From: Pseudomonadota bacterium
GTDB taxonomy: Bacteria; Pseudomonadota; Gammaproteobacteria; Xanthomonadales; Xanthomonadaceae
Length of the DNA: 33,335 bases
Assembly (NCBI GenBank): GCA_023388715.1
Contig: JAEWFT010000054.1
Location: 1 to 33,335 of the forward strand
Reading direction: 5' to 3'
Shown: positions 8,712 through 17,262 of the stretch, in pieces
How positions within the stretch are numbered: position 1 is the stretch's first letter
Layout of the letters: the number at the start of each line of letters is the position of its first letter
Made by a program: the position numbers and the translations under genes
Notes under the pieces: model-generated
Seen by the model: only the letters and a program-made list of their open reading frames with translations
Databases searched by the model: none
What the model was told of the DNA's origin: nothing

Positions 8712-10472
8712 TCACTGCTGCGGGCACTCCGGGCAGGTCGGGCACAGCTTGCAGGTAGCCGTTGCCGGGGCCGATTTCAACTGGGCCTGAGATAGCACAC
8801 CCGTACCCTCGGCATACGCATCGTTCTTGAAGACGATCCTGCCCGGGTTGGTCTCGGTCGGATCGTCGCCACTGGACGGCGTGTAGCACAGGTTCTGGAA
8901 CTCCCGGGAGTCCAGGCCACCGCTGGTGCCCTTTGGCTCCAGGGTAAAGGGCGCCGGGATGACATTGGCAGGCAGCCTGTCGTCCACGACCTGGATGCCG
9001 CTGACCCGCTGGTTGCTGTCGTTGCTCACGACGATGTCCACGCAGACCTTCGGCACCAGGCTGGCATTCATGGTGACCGCCGGGGTGATGAGATTGTCGT
9101 CGTCATCGAAGCGGTTGGCGCAGGACTTGCTGATCAGTAGTTCTCCGGTGACCTGGAATCGAGCACACGCCTCGTTGTCCACGGCATCGGTGGTCAGCAG
9201 CAACGGCGGCGGTTCGCCCTGCAGGACCGGGGCGGCATAGGCCTGGGCGCTCACCGAGTTGGTGAACGGGTTGTCCAGGGTGTCGCATTGCACCGTCGCG
9301 GTCGCAACGCCCTTGCTGGCCAGTGTCGTGGCGATCACCTGCGGGTTGTCCTTGATCAGAGGCACGGGGCTCACCGCGTCGCCATTGACCGAGGTGAGGC
9401 GGCAGGAGTGGTCGCCGTCGAGGTTGGCGGTCTCGATGAAGGCGGCGTTGTGCACCGGCCCCGAGCCGGTATTGGTGATCGCAACCGTGTACTCGTTGCG
9501 GAAATGCGCACCATCGGGCGACACGGTGGTGGGTCCATTGCAGCTCTTGCTGACGCTGATCCCGCACAGCGGGAAGCGATCGACCACGAAGTCCTTCAGC
9601 TGCGCGGTGGTGGATGCCGAGGTCCGGGTCATCGCCATGAACGAGCTGAAGCAGGTCGAGCTGGTGCCGAGCAGGCGGGTGATGTTGATCCCGCCCTCGA
9701 ACAGCGTACTCACCGGGAAGTTGCCGTCGTTGCCACCGCCCTTGAAGCTGTAGCCGCCCGGCCAGACCGCGGGCACGGGGGTAGGCGCACGGTTGGCGAT
9801 GGCGCAGGCCACGTCCACGCCGTCCCGCTTGAGGCAGGAGGGCGTGCTGCTGGAGCCGGGCAGGGCGGGGGCGCCCGATGCCAGCAACTGCAGCGGATTC
9901 TTGCCACCGACCCACTTGTAGACGTTGATCACGCTGACCCCGCCACCGTTGCGGAAGTCGCTGGTGACGAGGATGTCGCCCACGACGTGCTTACCGGAGA
10001 AGCTGCCGTCCGGCCGTGCGCTCACGTTGTCCTGGAAGAACCAGAAGCCGACCGCCGAATCGCCGTTGTTGGCAAAGCGGTCCGCGCCGAAGTAGATCAG
10101 CAGCTCGTTGCCGTTGAAATAGGCGCCGGCGAAGGCATGCTCGATGTCGTTCTTGTCAGGTGGCGTGCCATTGGTATGCGACCAGGAATTCGGGCCGGTG
10201 ATGTCTCGTTCGTCCTTCGAGCCGCCGCCGGTAAAGATGCGGTCCAAGGCGGGCGGGATGGTGTCCTGGACGAACACGCCGGGGCTGGCGGCGTCGGTGT
10301 TGTTGGCCACCTTGTCCCAGTCGTCGCCGGTGCCCTGGGTGAAGGCGTTGCCATCGAGTTCGAAGATGTCGTCGTAGACGACCGAATACACGGTCAGCGG
10401 CAGGAGCACGCCGGCGACGGCCAGCGCGAGCCAGCCGGCGCGCGGGATCTTTTTCATGGTCTGTCGGTTCAT
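8712..10472 (-). CDS. Secreted protein with two SKSC Ig-like repeats and a CxxCxxCxxC tail, function unknown
   Basis: Encodes 586 residues. A hydrophobic segment (residues 13-31) after KKIPR acts as a signal peptide or anchor. Residues about 33-300 form an N-terminal module with motifs such as VYDDIFELDGNA, GGGSKDERDI and IYFGADRFANNGDSAVGFWFFQ, which I recognise as a recurring but uncharacterised bacterial extracellular family. Two later segments each begin with an I-SKSC motif (308-311 and 448-451) and read like DUF11/CARDB Ig-fold repeats (NEYTVAITNTGSGPV; VCVDIVVSNDSNQRV). The last 13 residues hold four cysteines spaced every third residue (574, 577, 580, 583). No LPxTG or PEP-CTERM anchor is present. 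The ATG at 10472 has GGGAGAG 6 bases upstream; ATG 10457 is an alternative. A LuxR-type regulator is divergent. I do not know its function. Confidence 0.88.
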   Translation of the reverse strand: MNRQTMKKIPRAGWLALAVAGVLLPLTVYSVVYDDIFELDGNAFTQGTGDDWDKVANNTDAASPGVFVQDTIPPALDRIFTGGGSKDERDITGPNSWSHTNGTPPDKNDIEHAFAGAYFNGNELLIYFGADRFANNGDSAVGFWFFQDNVSARPDGSFSGKHVVGDILVTSDFRNGGGVSVINVYKWVGGKNPLQLLASGAPALPGSSSTPSCLKRDGVDVACAIANRAPTPVPAVWPGGYSFKGGGNDGNFPVSTLFEGGINITRLLGTSSTCFSSFMAMTRTSASTTAQLKDFVVDRFPLCGISVSKSCNGPTTVSPDGAHFRNEYTVAITNTGSGPVHNAAFIETANLDGDHSCRLTSVNGDAVSPVPLIKDNPQVIATTLASKGVATATVQCDTLDNPFTNSVSAQAYAAPVLQGEPPPLLLTTDAVDNEACARFQVTGELLISKSCANRFDDDDNLITPAVTMNASLVPKVCVDIVVSNDSNQRVSGIQVVDDRLPANVIPAPFTLEPKGTSGGLDSREFQNLCYTPSSGDDPTETNPGRIVFKNDAYAEGTGVLSQAQLKSAPATATCKLCPTCPECPQQ

Positions 10473-10664
10473 GTCGCTCTCCCTGGGACCGGGCCGGCGC
10501 CGCCGCGTTGCGGCATGGGGGAGCGCCGACCCGATGCCGCAGGATGGAATCCGGGGGCGCGCCCGGGTATCCCGCCGATGGGGGATGCCGGCCTGTCCGG
10601 TGGCGGGCCGGGTTCGCGTTGGCGGGGATAGGTCGTGGGCCGGGCGCCCACGGGGAGCTCGCGC

Positions 10665-11306
10665 ATGGCGACGATGCCGGTACTGGCGGTGGGGGCGGAT
10701 CCGGCATGGCGCGCGCGCATGCGCCGGCTGTTCTCGCTGCGTGCCGACCTGCAGTGGCTGGGCAGCTACGCCTGCGGGGAGTCGCGTGCGGCCAGTCGCG
10801 CGCCGCCTTCGCTGCTGCTGCTGGATGGGGACGATCCGCGGATCGAGCGCGAACGCCGCCGCCCGAACCTGCCTGCGCCCCGCCGCCTCTACTTTTTCCG
10901 CTCGCCCGACGCGTCCGCGCTGCAGCAGTGCCTGCGGCGCGGGGCGGTCGGTTGCCTGGACAAGCAGATGGCGGCCGACGCCGTGCTGCGCGCCGTGGCT
11001 GCGGCCGGCTCAGGCCTGTTCGTGATGGCGCCGGCGTTGCTGGTGGACGTTCTGCGCGAGACTGCCAGCAGGGACACGACGCCAGCCGCCGCGGGCGACG
11101 CGCACGGCCCGCGCTGGTACGGGCTCACCGACCGCCAGCGCCAGATCGTCGATGGCGTGGCAGCCGGGCTCAGCAACAAGCAGATCGCGCGACGCCTGCA
11201 GATCAGCCCGGAAACCGTGAAGACCCACCTGCAGCACGTGTTCGAGCACGAGGGCGTGCATGGACGCCTCGCCCTGCTTGCCGCGGTGGGCGCTAGGCAG
11301 CAGTGA
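10665..11306 (+). CDS. LuxR/NarL-type transcriptional regulator with incomplete receiver domain
   Basis: Encodes 213 residues: a receiver-like N-terminal domain (about 4-125) and a GerE/LuxR helix-turn-helix (153-207; LTDRQRQIVDGVAAGLSNKQ, then PETVKTHLQHVF). In the receiver part, Asp54 (LLLLDGDDP) matches the phosphorylation site and Lys100 (CLDK) the conserved lysine, but the acidic pair that normally binds Mg2+ after the first strand is replaced: VLAVGADPAW stands where family members have V-D-D-x-P. Phosphorylation is therefore doubtful. The ATG at 10665 has a GGGGAG site; GTG 10635 is an alternative. No partner kinase is adjacent. It is divergent from the secreted SKSC protein across 192 bp, a usual arrangement for a local regulator. 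Its 3' end overlaps the convergent small gene by 14 bp. Confidence 0.88.
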   Translation: MATMPVLAVGADPAWRARMRRLFSLRADLQWLGSYACGESRAASRAPPSLLLLDGDDPRIERERRRPNLPAPRRLYFFRSPDASALQQCLRRGAVGCLDKQMAADAVLRAVAAAGSGLFVMAPALLVDVLRETASRDTTPAAAGDAHGPRWYGLTDRQRQIVDGVAAGLSNKQIARRLQISPETVKTHLQHVFEHEGVHGRLALLAAVGARQQ

Positions 11307-11637
11307 CGTCGCGCAGCTGCCAGCCACGGCCGGCCAGCATCGCCAGCCGATGGCGCAGGATCGCCGAGGGCAGGGCGGTGACCGCCACCAGGTCCACGTG
11401 CAGGTCGTCCGGCGTGCCGACCACGGTGGCAGCCGGGTCGGTGGCGCCAAGCGCGGGATCGACCTCGTCCGGCTCCTCCTGCTTCAGCCGCCAGCGCTGG
11501 AACAGGCCATCCCCGCGCAGCGCGTCCTGCAGCTCCTCCGCAAAGGCCTCGGCGCCGTGCGCGCGGAAGGCCAGGTCCGGGTCGTCGCCGCGCGCGGTGG
11601 CGGGATCGGGCAGGCGGATGTAGTAGCGGGTCGACAT
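11293..11637 (-). CDS. Conserved hypothetical protein, 114 residues
   Basis: I do not recognise a named family. The protein is acidic in its first two-thirds, begins MSTRYYIRLPDPATARGDDP, and contains a phrase FRAHGAEAFAEELQDALRG followed by a FQRWRLKQEEPDEVDP stretch and an HVDLVAVTALPSAILRHRL helix-like end. It has no signal peptide, membrane segment, cysteine motif or known catalytic pattern and is likely cytosolic. A GGAG site lies 6 bases before the ATG and codon use matches its neighbours, so it is a real gene. The C-terminal 14 bp overlap the end of the LuxR gene on the other strand, so the two transcripts converge. The degV gene ends 64 bp from its own start on the same strand. Confidence 0.75.
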   Translation of the reverse strand: MSTRYYIRLPDPATARGDDPDLAFRAHGAEAFAEELQDALRGDGLFQRWRLKQEEPDEVDPALGATDPAATVVGTPDDLHVDLVAVTALPSAILRHRLAMLAGRGWQLRDVTAA

Positions 11638-11701
11638 GGGCGCTCCTGCACAACGGGATGCGCCCAGCCTAAGCGCGCGCCGTTAGCGCGGCGTGGTCGC
11701 G

Positions 11702-12643
11702 TCACTCGAAGCGGTGCGGCTCGCTGGCGAACCCGACAACCAGCGCACCCTTGCCGACGTTGACCATCCCGGTCAGGCCCATGAAGGTCTCGAATACCTC
11801 GACGCCATGCTCGGCGCAGGTTTCGCGCAGCCGCGCGTAGCCGGGCATGCGCTGCAGTTCGGCCATGTCGCCGCCGTAGCTCACGCACATCGTCGGGGTC
11901 AGCAGGCCCGCGCGCACGCGCTTGCCGGCGAAGTCGAACAGCTTTTCGCGGGCGGCGTCCAGGCCCTTGACCTTGGCCACCGGGCCGGTCTCGCCCTGGT
12001 TGCAGTGCAGGATGGGCTTGATGTCGAGCGCGGTGCCGAGCGCGGCGCTCAAGAAGCTCACGCTCTTGTCGCCGCGCTTCTTGACCCGGTTGCGCAGGTA
12101 GTGGAGGTCGGGTGGGACCATGTAGCCGTGGGTGTTGTGGCTCACCTGCTCGAGGCGGCTGCGGATCTTGGGCGGCGCCTCGCCCGCCGCGCGCATGCGC
12201 ACCGCCTCGATCACCGGCACCGCCACCGCGGCAAACACGTTCTGGCTGTCGATCACCCGCAGGGAGAACGGCGTGTGGTTGCCGGACTGCTCGCGCAGCG
12301 GCTTGTAGTCGTTGAGGATGGTGTAGCTGGCCTGCACCGCGTTGTCGTAGATGCCGCTGCGGGTGCGGGTGGTGGTGATGCAGAACACGTAGTCGTAGTC
12401 GTGCACCAGCTTGCTGAGGAACAGGTCATGCACCTGCTGCACGGTGAACGGGGTGGACTCGGCCTCGTAGGCCCGCGCCGCGGTTTCGCCGCTGAGGAAG
12501 TTCAGGGTGGCTTCCTGGTTGCGCACGTCGGCCAGCACCGCCTGCCCGATCTGCACGGTCACCGGCAGGATGGTGATCTTTTCCCGTTCGATGATCTCGT
12601 TGGGGATGTCGCAGGCCGAATCAGCAACGATGCCAATGCGCAT
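11702..12643 (-). CDS. DegV family protein (fatty-acid-binding, FakB-like)
   Basis: Encodes 313 residues. DegV proteins bind a single fatty acid in a deep pocket; in Firmicutes, FakB partners present it to the kinase FakA. The start IGIVADSACDIPNEI is the family signature, with TVQQVHDLF near 75, YVFCITTTRTRSGIYDNA near 95 (the serine/threonine loop binding the carboxylate in relatives), VIDSQNVFAA near 140 and a late GMVNVGKGALVVGF segment. It is somewhat longer than the usual 280 because of the NYKPLREQSGNHTPFSL insertion region. GGAGG stands 6 bases before the ATG at 12643; the open frame continues upstream to 14512 but that part is antisense to amidohydrolase frames and not coding. No fakA-like kinase gene is in the window, so its role here is unproven. 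Confidence 0.9.
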   Translation of the reverse strand: MRIGIVADSACDIPNEIIEREKITILPVTVQIGQAVLADVRNQEATLNFLSGETAARAYEAESTPFTVQQVHDLFLSKLVHDYDYVFCITTTRTRSGIYDNAVQASYTILNDYKPLREQSGNHTPFSLRVIDSQNVFAAVAVPVIEAVRMRAAGEAPPKIRSRLEQVSHNTHGYMVPPDLHYLRNRVKKRGDKSVSFLSAALGTALDIKPILHCNQGETGPVAKVKGLDAAREKLFDFAGKRVRAGLLTPTMCVSYGGDMAELQRMPGYARLRETCAEHGVEVFETFMGLTGMVNVGKGALVVGFASEPHRFE

Positions 12644-12723
12644 GGGATTCCTCCATTCCTGCAGCGAACCTACCGCATCGCGCTCCGGCGTGCATTCCGC
12701 ACAGCCGCATCGCGCCTGGCGGC

Positions 12724-13125
12724 TCAGTGCCAGGCGCCGAGAACCAGCCCGTACAGTAGGAACTGCAGCGTGTGGTAGCCGCCGTCGATCAGCCACAGCC
12801 GGGCGCTGCGGCCGGCAAAGGCATAGTTGATCGCAAAGCCCATCGCCACCCAGCACAGCCCGGCCAGCAGGCCAAGGGTGATGGCCCGCGATGGCGCGGG
12901 CGCGGGCCCCAGGATCAGCGCGAACGCGCTGGCGGCGACGAAAGCCGCGACGATCGCGGTCCCGAACACCTTGCCGGGGTGGCGGCCGGGCGGGGCATCC
13001 GGATCGACGCCGTTCTCCCGGCACCACGCCCGCCGGAACAGCGGCCCGTACCAGAGCCCGCCCACCGCGAACGCCGAGGCGGTTGCGGCCAGCACCGCCA
13101 GCCAGTTGATGCCCGCGAAGTCCAT
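12724..13125 (-). CDS. DUF1761 family membrane protein
   Basis: Encodes 133 residues with four predicted membrane helices (about 7-29, 55-75, 80-102 and 110-130). The N-terminus INWLAVLAATASAFAVGGLWYGPLFRRAW is the DUF1761 signature, including the conserved GxLWYxPLF-xxxW. Family members are small inner-membrane proteins of unknown function. The short loop after helix one carries a Pro/Asp-rich stretch (ENGVDPDAPPGRHPGK). It lies 12 bp downstream of the amidohydrolase gene on the same strand and is probably part of that transcript. No operator or separate promoter is evident. Confidence 0.85.
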   Translation of the reverse strand: MDFAGINWLAVLAATASAFAVGGLWYGPLFRRAWCRENGVDPDAPPGRHPGKVFGTAIVAAFVAASAFALILGPAPAPSRAITLGLLAGLCWVAMGFAINYAFAGRSARLWLIDGGYHTLQFLLYGLVLGAWH

Positions 13126-13137
13126 CGCGCTGCCCTG

Positions 13138-14417
13138 TCAGCGGGCGTCGTCGGGATAGGCTCGCGGCAGGCCACCCTGCGGCCGCAGGTAGCGATCGCG
13201 CAGGTCGGTCTGGCGCGACCGCATCGGCATCGCCCGCCCATCCAGCCAGACCTGGGTGGCGGTTTGCGCGACGTCCAGCGGATCGCCGGTCCACAGCACC
13301 AGGTCGGCGCGCTGGCCCACCGCGATGCTGCCCATCTGCCCGCCCAGCCCGAATGCTTCCGCCGGGATCCGGGTCAGCCCTGCCAGCGCATCGTCCCAGC
13401 GCATGCCATGGGCAACCGCGTTGCCAGCCAGCTGGCGCTGCTTGCGCGCGCTGTGGCTGGCGTCGCCGCTCAGCGAGAAGGCGACCGCCACGCCCGCCTC
13501 GCGCAGCCGCGCGGCGTTCTGGATGGTGGCGCCGATCTGGTCGAAGTCGCCGGGCAGGTTGAGCAGCGGGTCGACGAACACCGGCACCTTGGCGGCGGCG
13601 ATCTGCGGCGCGACCTTCCAGGCTTCGGCGCCGCCCACGATCGCGATGCGCACGTTGCGGTCGCGCGACCAGCGCAGCAGCCGCTGGATGTCGGCGGCGC
13701 GATGCACCTCCACCGCGACCCGCCCGCCGCCACCGAAGTAGCGCGCCAGCGCGGTGCGCCCGGCGGGGGTGAGCTGGGCGAACTGCGAGTCCGGCGCGAT
13801 CCGGCCGCGCACCTCGTCGATCAGCTGGTCCAGGATCATCCACTGCGCCGCGCGCGAGCCGCCGGCCTTCTGCGCCGCGCGCCCGCCGCCCAGGGTCATG
13901 AACAGCACACGCGGGCCAACGGCGTCGAGGCTGCCATCGAGGCGCACGGCGCCGCCCTGGCCGCTGATGAAGGATTCGCCCGGCTGCGCCGACAGCATGG
14001 CCCAGCCGAAGCCCTCGATCCGCGTCACCGGCACCAGCACCGATTCGGGGTTGTAGGCCAGGGTGATGTCGAACTCCGGGCGCAGGCCGAACTGGTTTTC
14101 CGGCAGGTCGATGTGGCTGTCCACGGTCGAGGATTCGCCGCTGACCTCCTCCACGCCGATGCCGCCGATGCCGGCGAACAGGGCGGGGGTCAGCGGCCGG
14201 CCACCGGCCTCCACCGCCTGCACGCCGGCGGCCGACAGGCCATTGCCGACCGCGGCGATCTTGCCGCCGCGCACCAGCACGTCGGCGCCCAGCAGGGTGC
14301 CCCGCGTGGTGCCGGTATGCACGGTGGCATTGCGGATCAGCAGGTCCTGCGCGGACGTGGCGCCGCAGGCCAGCGACAGCGCGAGCGCCAGCAGGCGCGC
14401 CTTGCGGAGACGGCGGC

Positions 14418-14421
<4 letters not shown>
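13138..14421 (-). CDS. Amidohydrolase-like protein lacking the N-terminal metal motif
   Basis: Encodes 427 residues with a signal peptide (1 to about 25, ending SAQ), so it is exported. Overall it follows the metal-dependent amidohydrolase plan: a beta-sandwich start (DLLIRNATVHTGT, GADVLVRGGKIAAVG), a TIM-barrel middle, and the closing GSIAVGQRADLVLWTGDPLD. At the point where active members have TPGL-D-H-x-H, it reads TPALFAGIGGIG (residues 79-89), so both metal-binding histidines are missing. Two later histidine-containing stretches (VEVHRAAD near 240; SGDASHSARKQRQLAGNAVAHGM near 340) persist. It may be a non-catalytic partner of the preceding intact amidohydrolase, whose stop overlaps its start (ATGA), or may use another chemistry. 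Confidence 0.88.
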
Positions 14422-15812
<1,391 letters not shown>

Positions 15813-15872
15813 TGCGTTCCCCGGAACCATTTCGTGAAGGCGCACGTTAGCGCGGCGCCGCCGCGGCCGCCA

Positions 15873-15888
15873 CATGACCGAGGTCATG
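15873..15888. promoter_or_regulatory. Perfect palindrome in a divergent promoter region, candidate operator
   Basis: CATGACC, a 2-base centre GA, then GGTCATG: 7-bp arms with no mismatch. It lies midway in the 110-bp gap between the amidohydrolase lipoprotein gene and AMP nucleosidase, and just upstream of a possible -10 (GAGAAT, 15897-15902) for the latter. A dimeric repressor bound here could control both directions. No regulator is identified. Confidence 0.4.
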
Positions 15889-15922
15889 GGCCGTGGGAGA
15901 ATCGCCGGGAAACGGAGCGGGC

Positions 15923-16699
15923 ATGAAGGACAAGCACGAGATCGTCGACAACTGGCTGCCGCGCTACACCGGGGTGCCGCTGGATGGCTTCGGCGAGCAC
16001 ATCCTGCTGACCAACTTCGGCGGCTACCTGTCGCACTTCTCGGAGATGACCGGGGCGCCCGTGGTGGGCGTGGACCGGCCGATGCCCAGCGCCACCGCGG
16101 ACGGGATCACCATGCTCAACTTCGGCATGGGCAGCCCGAACGCGGCCACGGCGATGGACCTGCTGTCCGCGGTGCGGCCCAAGGCGGTGCTGTTCCTCGG
16201 CAAGTGCGGCGGGCTGAAGAAGAAGAACCAGCTGGGCGACCTGGTCCTGCCGATCGCCGCGATCCGCGGCGAGGGCACCAGCGATGACTACCTGCCGCCG
16301 CAGGTGCCGGCGCTGCCGGCGTTCGCGCTGCAGCGGGTGATCTCCACCAGCATCCGCGACATGGAACTCGATTACTGGACCGGCACCGTGTACACCACCA
16401 ACCGCAGGGTGTGGGAACACGACGCCGCCTTCAAGGAACGCCTGCGGCAGATGCGCTGCATGGCAATCGACATGGAAACCGCCACAATTTTCGCGGCCGG
16501 CTTCGCCAACCGCATCCCCTGCGGCGCGCTGCTGCTGGTCAGCGACCAGCCGATGATCCCGGAGGGCGTCAAGACCGAGGCATCGGACGCGCGCGTTTCC
16601 GCCGACTTCGTGCAGCGCCACATCCGGCTCGGGATCGAGGCGCTGAAGCTGATCCGCCGCAAGGGCAAGTCGGTGCGGCACCTGCGGTTCGATGAATGA
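15923..16699 (+). CDS. amn: AMP nucleosidase, short form
   Basis: Encodes 258 residues. AMP nucleosidase hydrolyses AMP to adenine and ribose 5-phosphate and so sets adenylate levels. The fold is that of nucleoside phosphorylases: GKCGGLKKKNQLGDLVLP (phosphate-loop region, about residues 94-111), AIDMETATIFAAGF near 185-198 (ribose-binding Met-Glu) and LLVSDQPM near 210 with the catalytic Asp. It corresponds to the catalytic half only; the E. coli enzyme is nearly twice as long because of an N-terminal regulatory domain. The ATG at 15923 has ACGGAG 8 bases upstream; an in-frame ATG at 15893 would add ten residues. A 5'-methylthioadenosine nucleosidase function cannot be excluded. The DUF924 gene follows or overlaps directly. 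Confidence 0.88.
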   Translation: MKDKHEIVDNWLPRYTGVPLDGFGEHILLTNFGGYLSHFSEMTGAPVVGVDRPMPSATADGITMLNFGMGSPNAATAMDLLSAVRPKAVLFLGKCGGLKKKNQLGDLVLPIAAIRGEGTSDDYLPPQVPALPAFALQRVISTSIRDMELDYWTGTVYTTNRRVWEHDAAFKERLRQMRCMAIDMETATIFAAGFANRIPCGALLLVSDQPMIPEGVKTEASDARVSADFVQRHIRLGIEALKLIRRKGKSVRHLRFDE

Positions 16700-16718
16700 C
16701 GCCGAGGGGGAGCAGGCG

Positions 16719-17255
16719 ATGACGACGCCACGCGAGGTGGTGGGGTTCTGGCGCGACGCCGGGATGGCCAAGTGGTTCAACGGCGGCGCGGCGTTCGATG
16801 CCGAATGCCGCGCGCGCTTCCACGACCTGCACCATGCAGCCGCGCGCCGCGAGCACGAGGCGTGGCTCGGGGATGCGGAGGGCGCGCTGGCGCTGCTGCT
16901 GTTGCTCGACCAGATCCCGCGCAACATCTTCCGCGGCAGTGCGCACGCCTACGCCACCGATCCGCTGGCGCTGCGCTACGCCACCCGCGCGATCGAGGAA
17001 GAATTCGATGCGCAGGTGGAGCCGGCGTTGCGGATGTTCCTGTACCTGCCGTTCGAACATTCCGAGGCGATGGCGGACCAGCAGCGCTCGGTGGAGCTGT
17101 TCACCGCGCTGGGCGAGCCTGAGGCGCTGGCCTATGCCCTCGAGCACCGCGAAGTGATTGCGCGGTTTGGCCGCTTCCCGCACCGCAACCACGCGCTGGG
17201 CCGCGCCAGTACGCCGGACGAGCAGGCGTGGCTGGACGCCGGCGGCGGGTTCTGA
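16719..17255 (+). CDS. DUF924 family protein
   Basis: Encodes 178 residues from the ATG at 16719, which has a strong GGGGGAG site 7 bases upstream; an ATG at 16692 that overlaps the amn stop by 8 bp lacks such a site. The family pattern is clear: VVGFWRDAGMAKWF at the start, ALLLLLDQIPRNIFRGSAHAYATDPLA (about 62-88) and the central FLYLPFEHSEAMADQQRSVELF, with a final FGRFPHRNHALGR. DUF924 proteins are helical, TPR-like and cytosolic, of unknown function; the conserved FPHRN stretch suggests a binding site. It is likely co-transcribed with amn. The 3' end faces the glutaredoxin-fusion gene across only 7 bp. Confidence 0.88.
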   Translation: MTTPREVVGFWRDAGMAKWFNGGAAFDAECRARFHDLHHAAARREHEAWLGDAEGALALLLLLDQIPRNIFRGSAHAYATDPLALRYATRAIEEEFDAQVEPALRMFLYLPFEHSEAMADQQRSVELFTALGEPEALAYALEHREVIARFGRFPHRNHALGRASTPDEQAWLDAGGGF

Positions 17256-17262
17256 CGTTGCC

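Noticed and set aside
10473..10664. Promoters for the divergent secreted-protein and LuxR genes
   Set aside because: The 192-bp gap must hold them, but no hexamer pair good enough to name was found by eye.
12680..12720. Direct repeat GCATCGCGC upstream of degV
   Set aside because: Two short copies of a GC-rich 9-mer are expected by chance in this composition and no promoter feature accompanies them.
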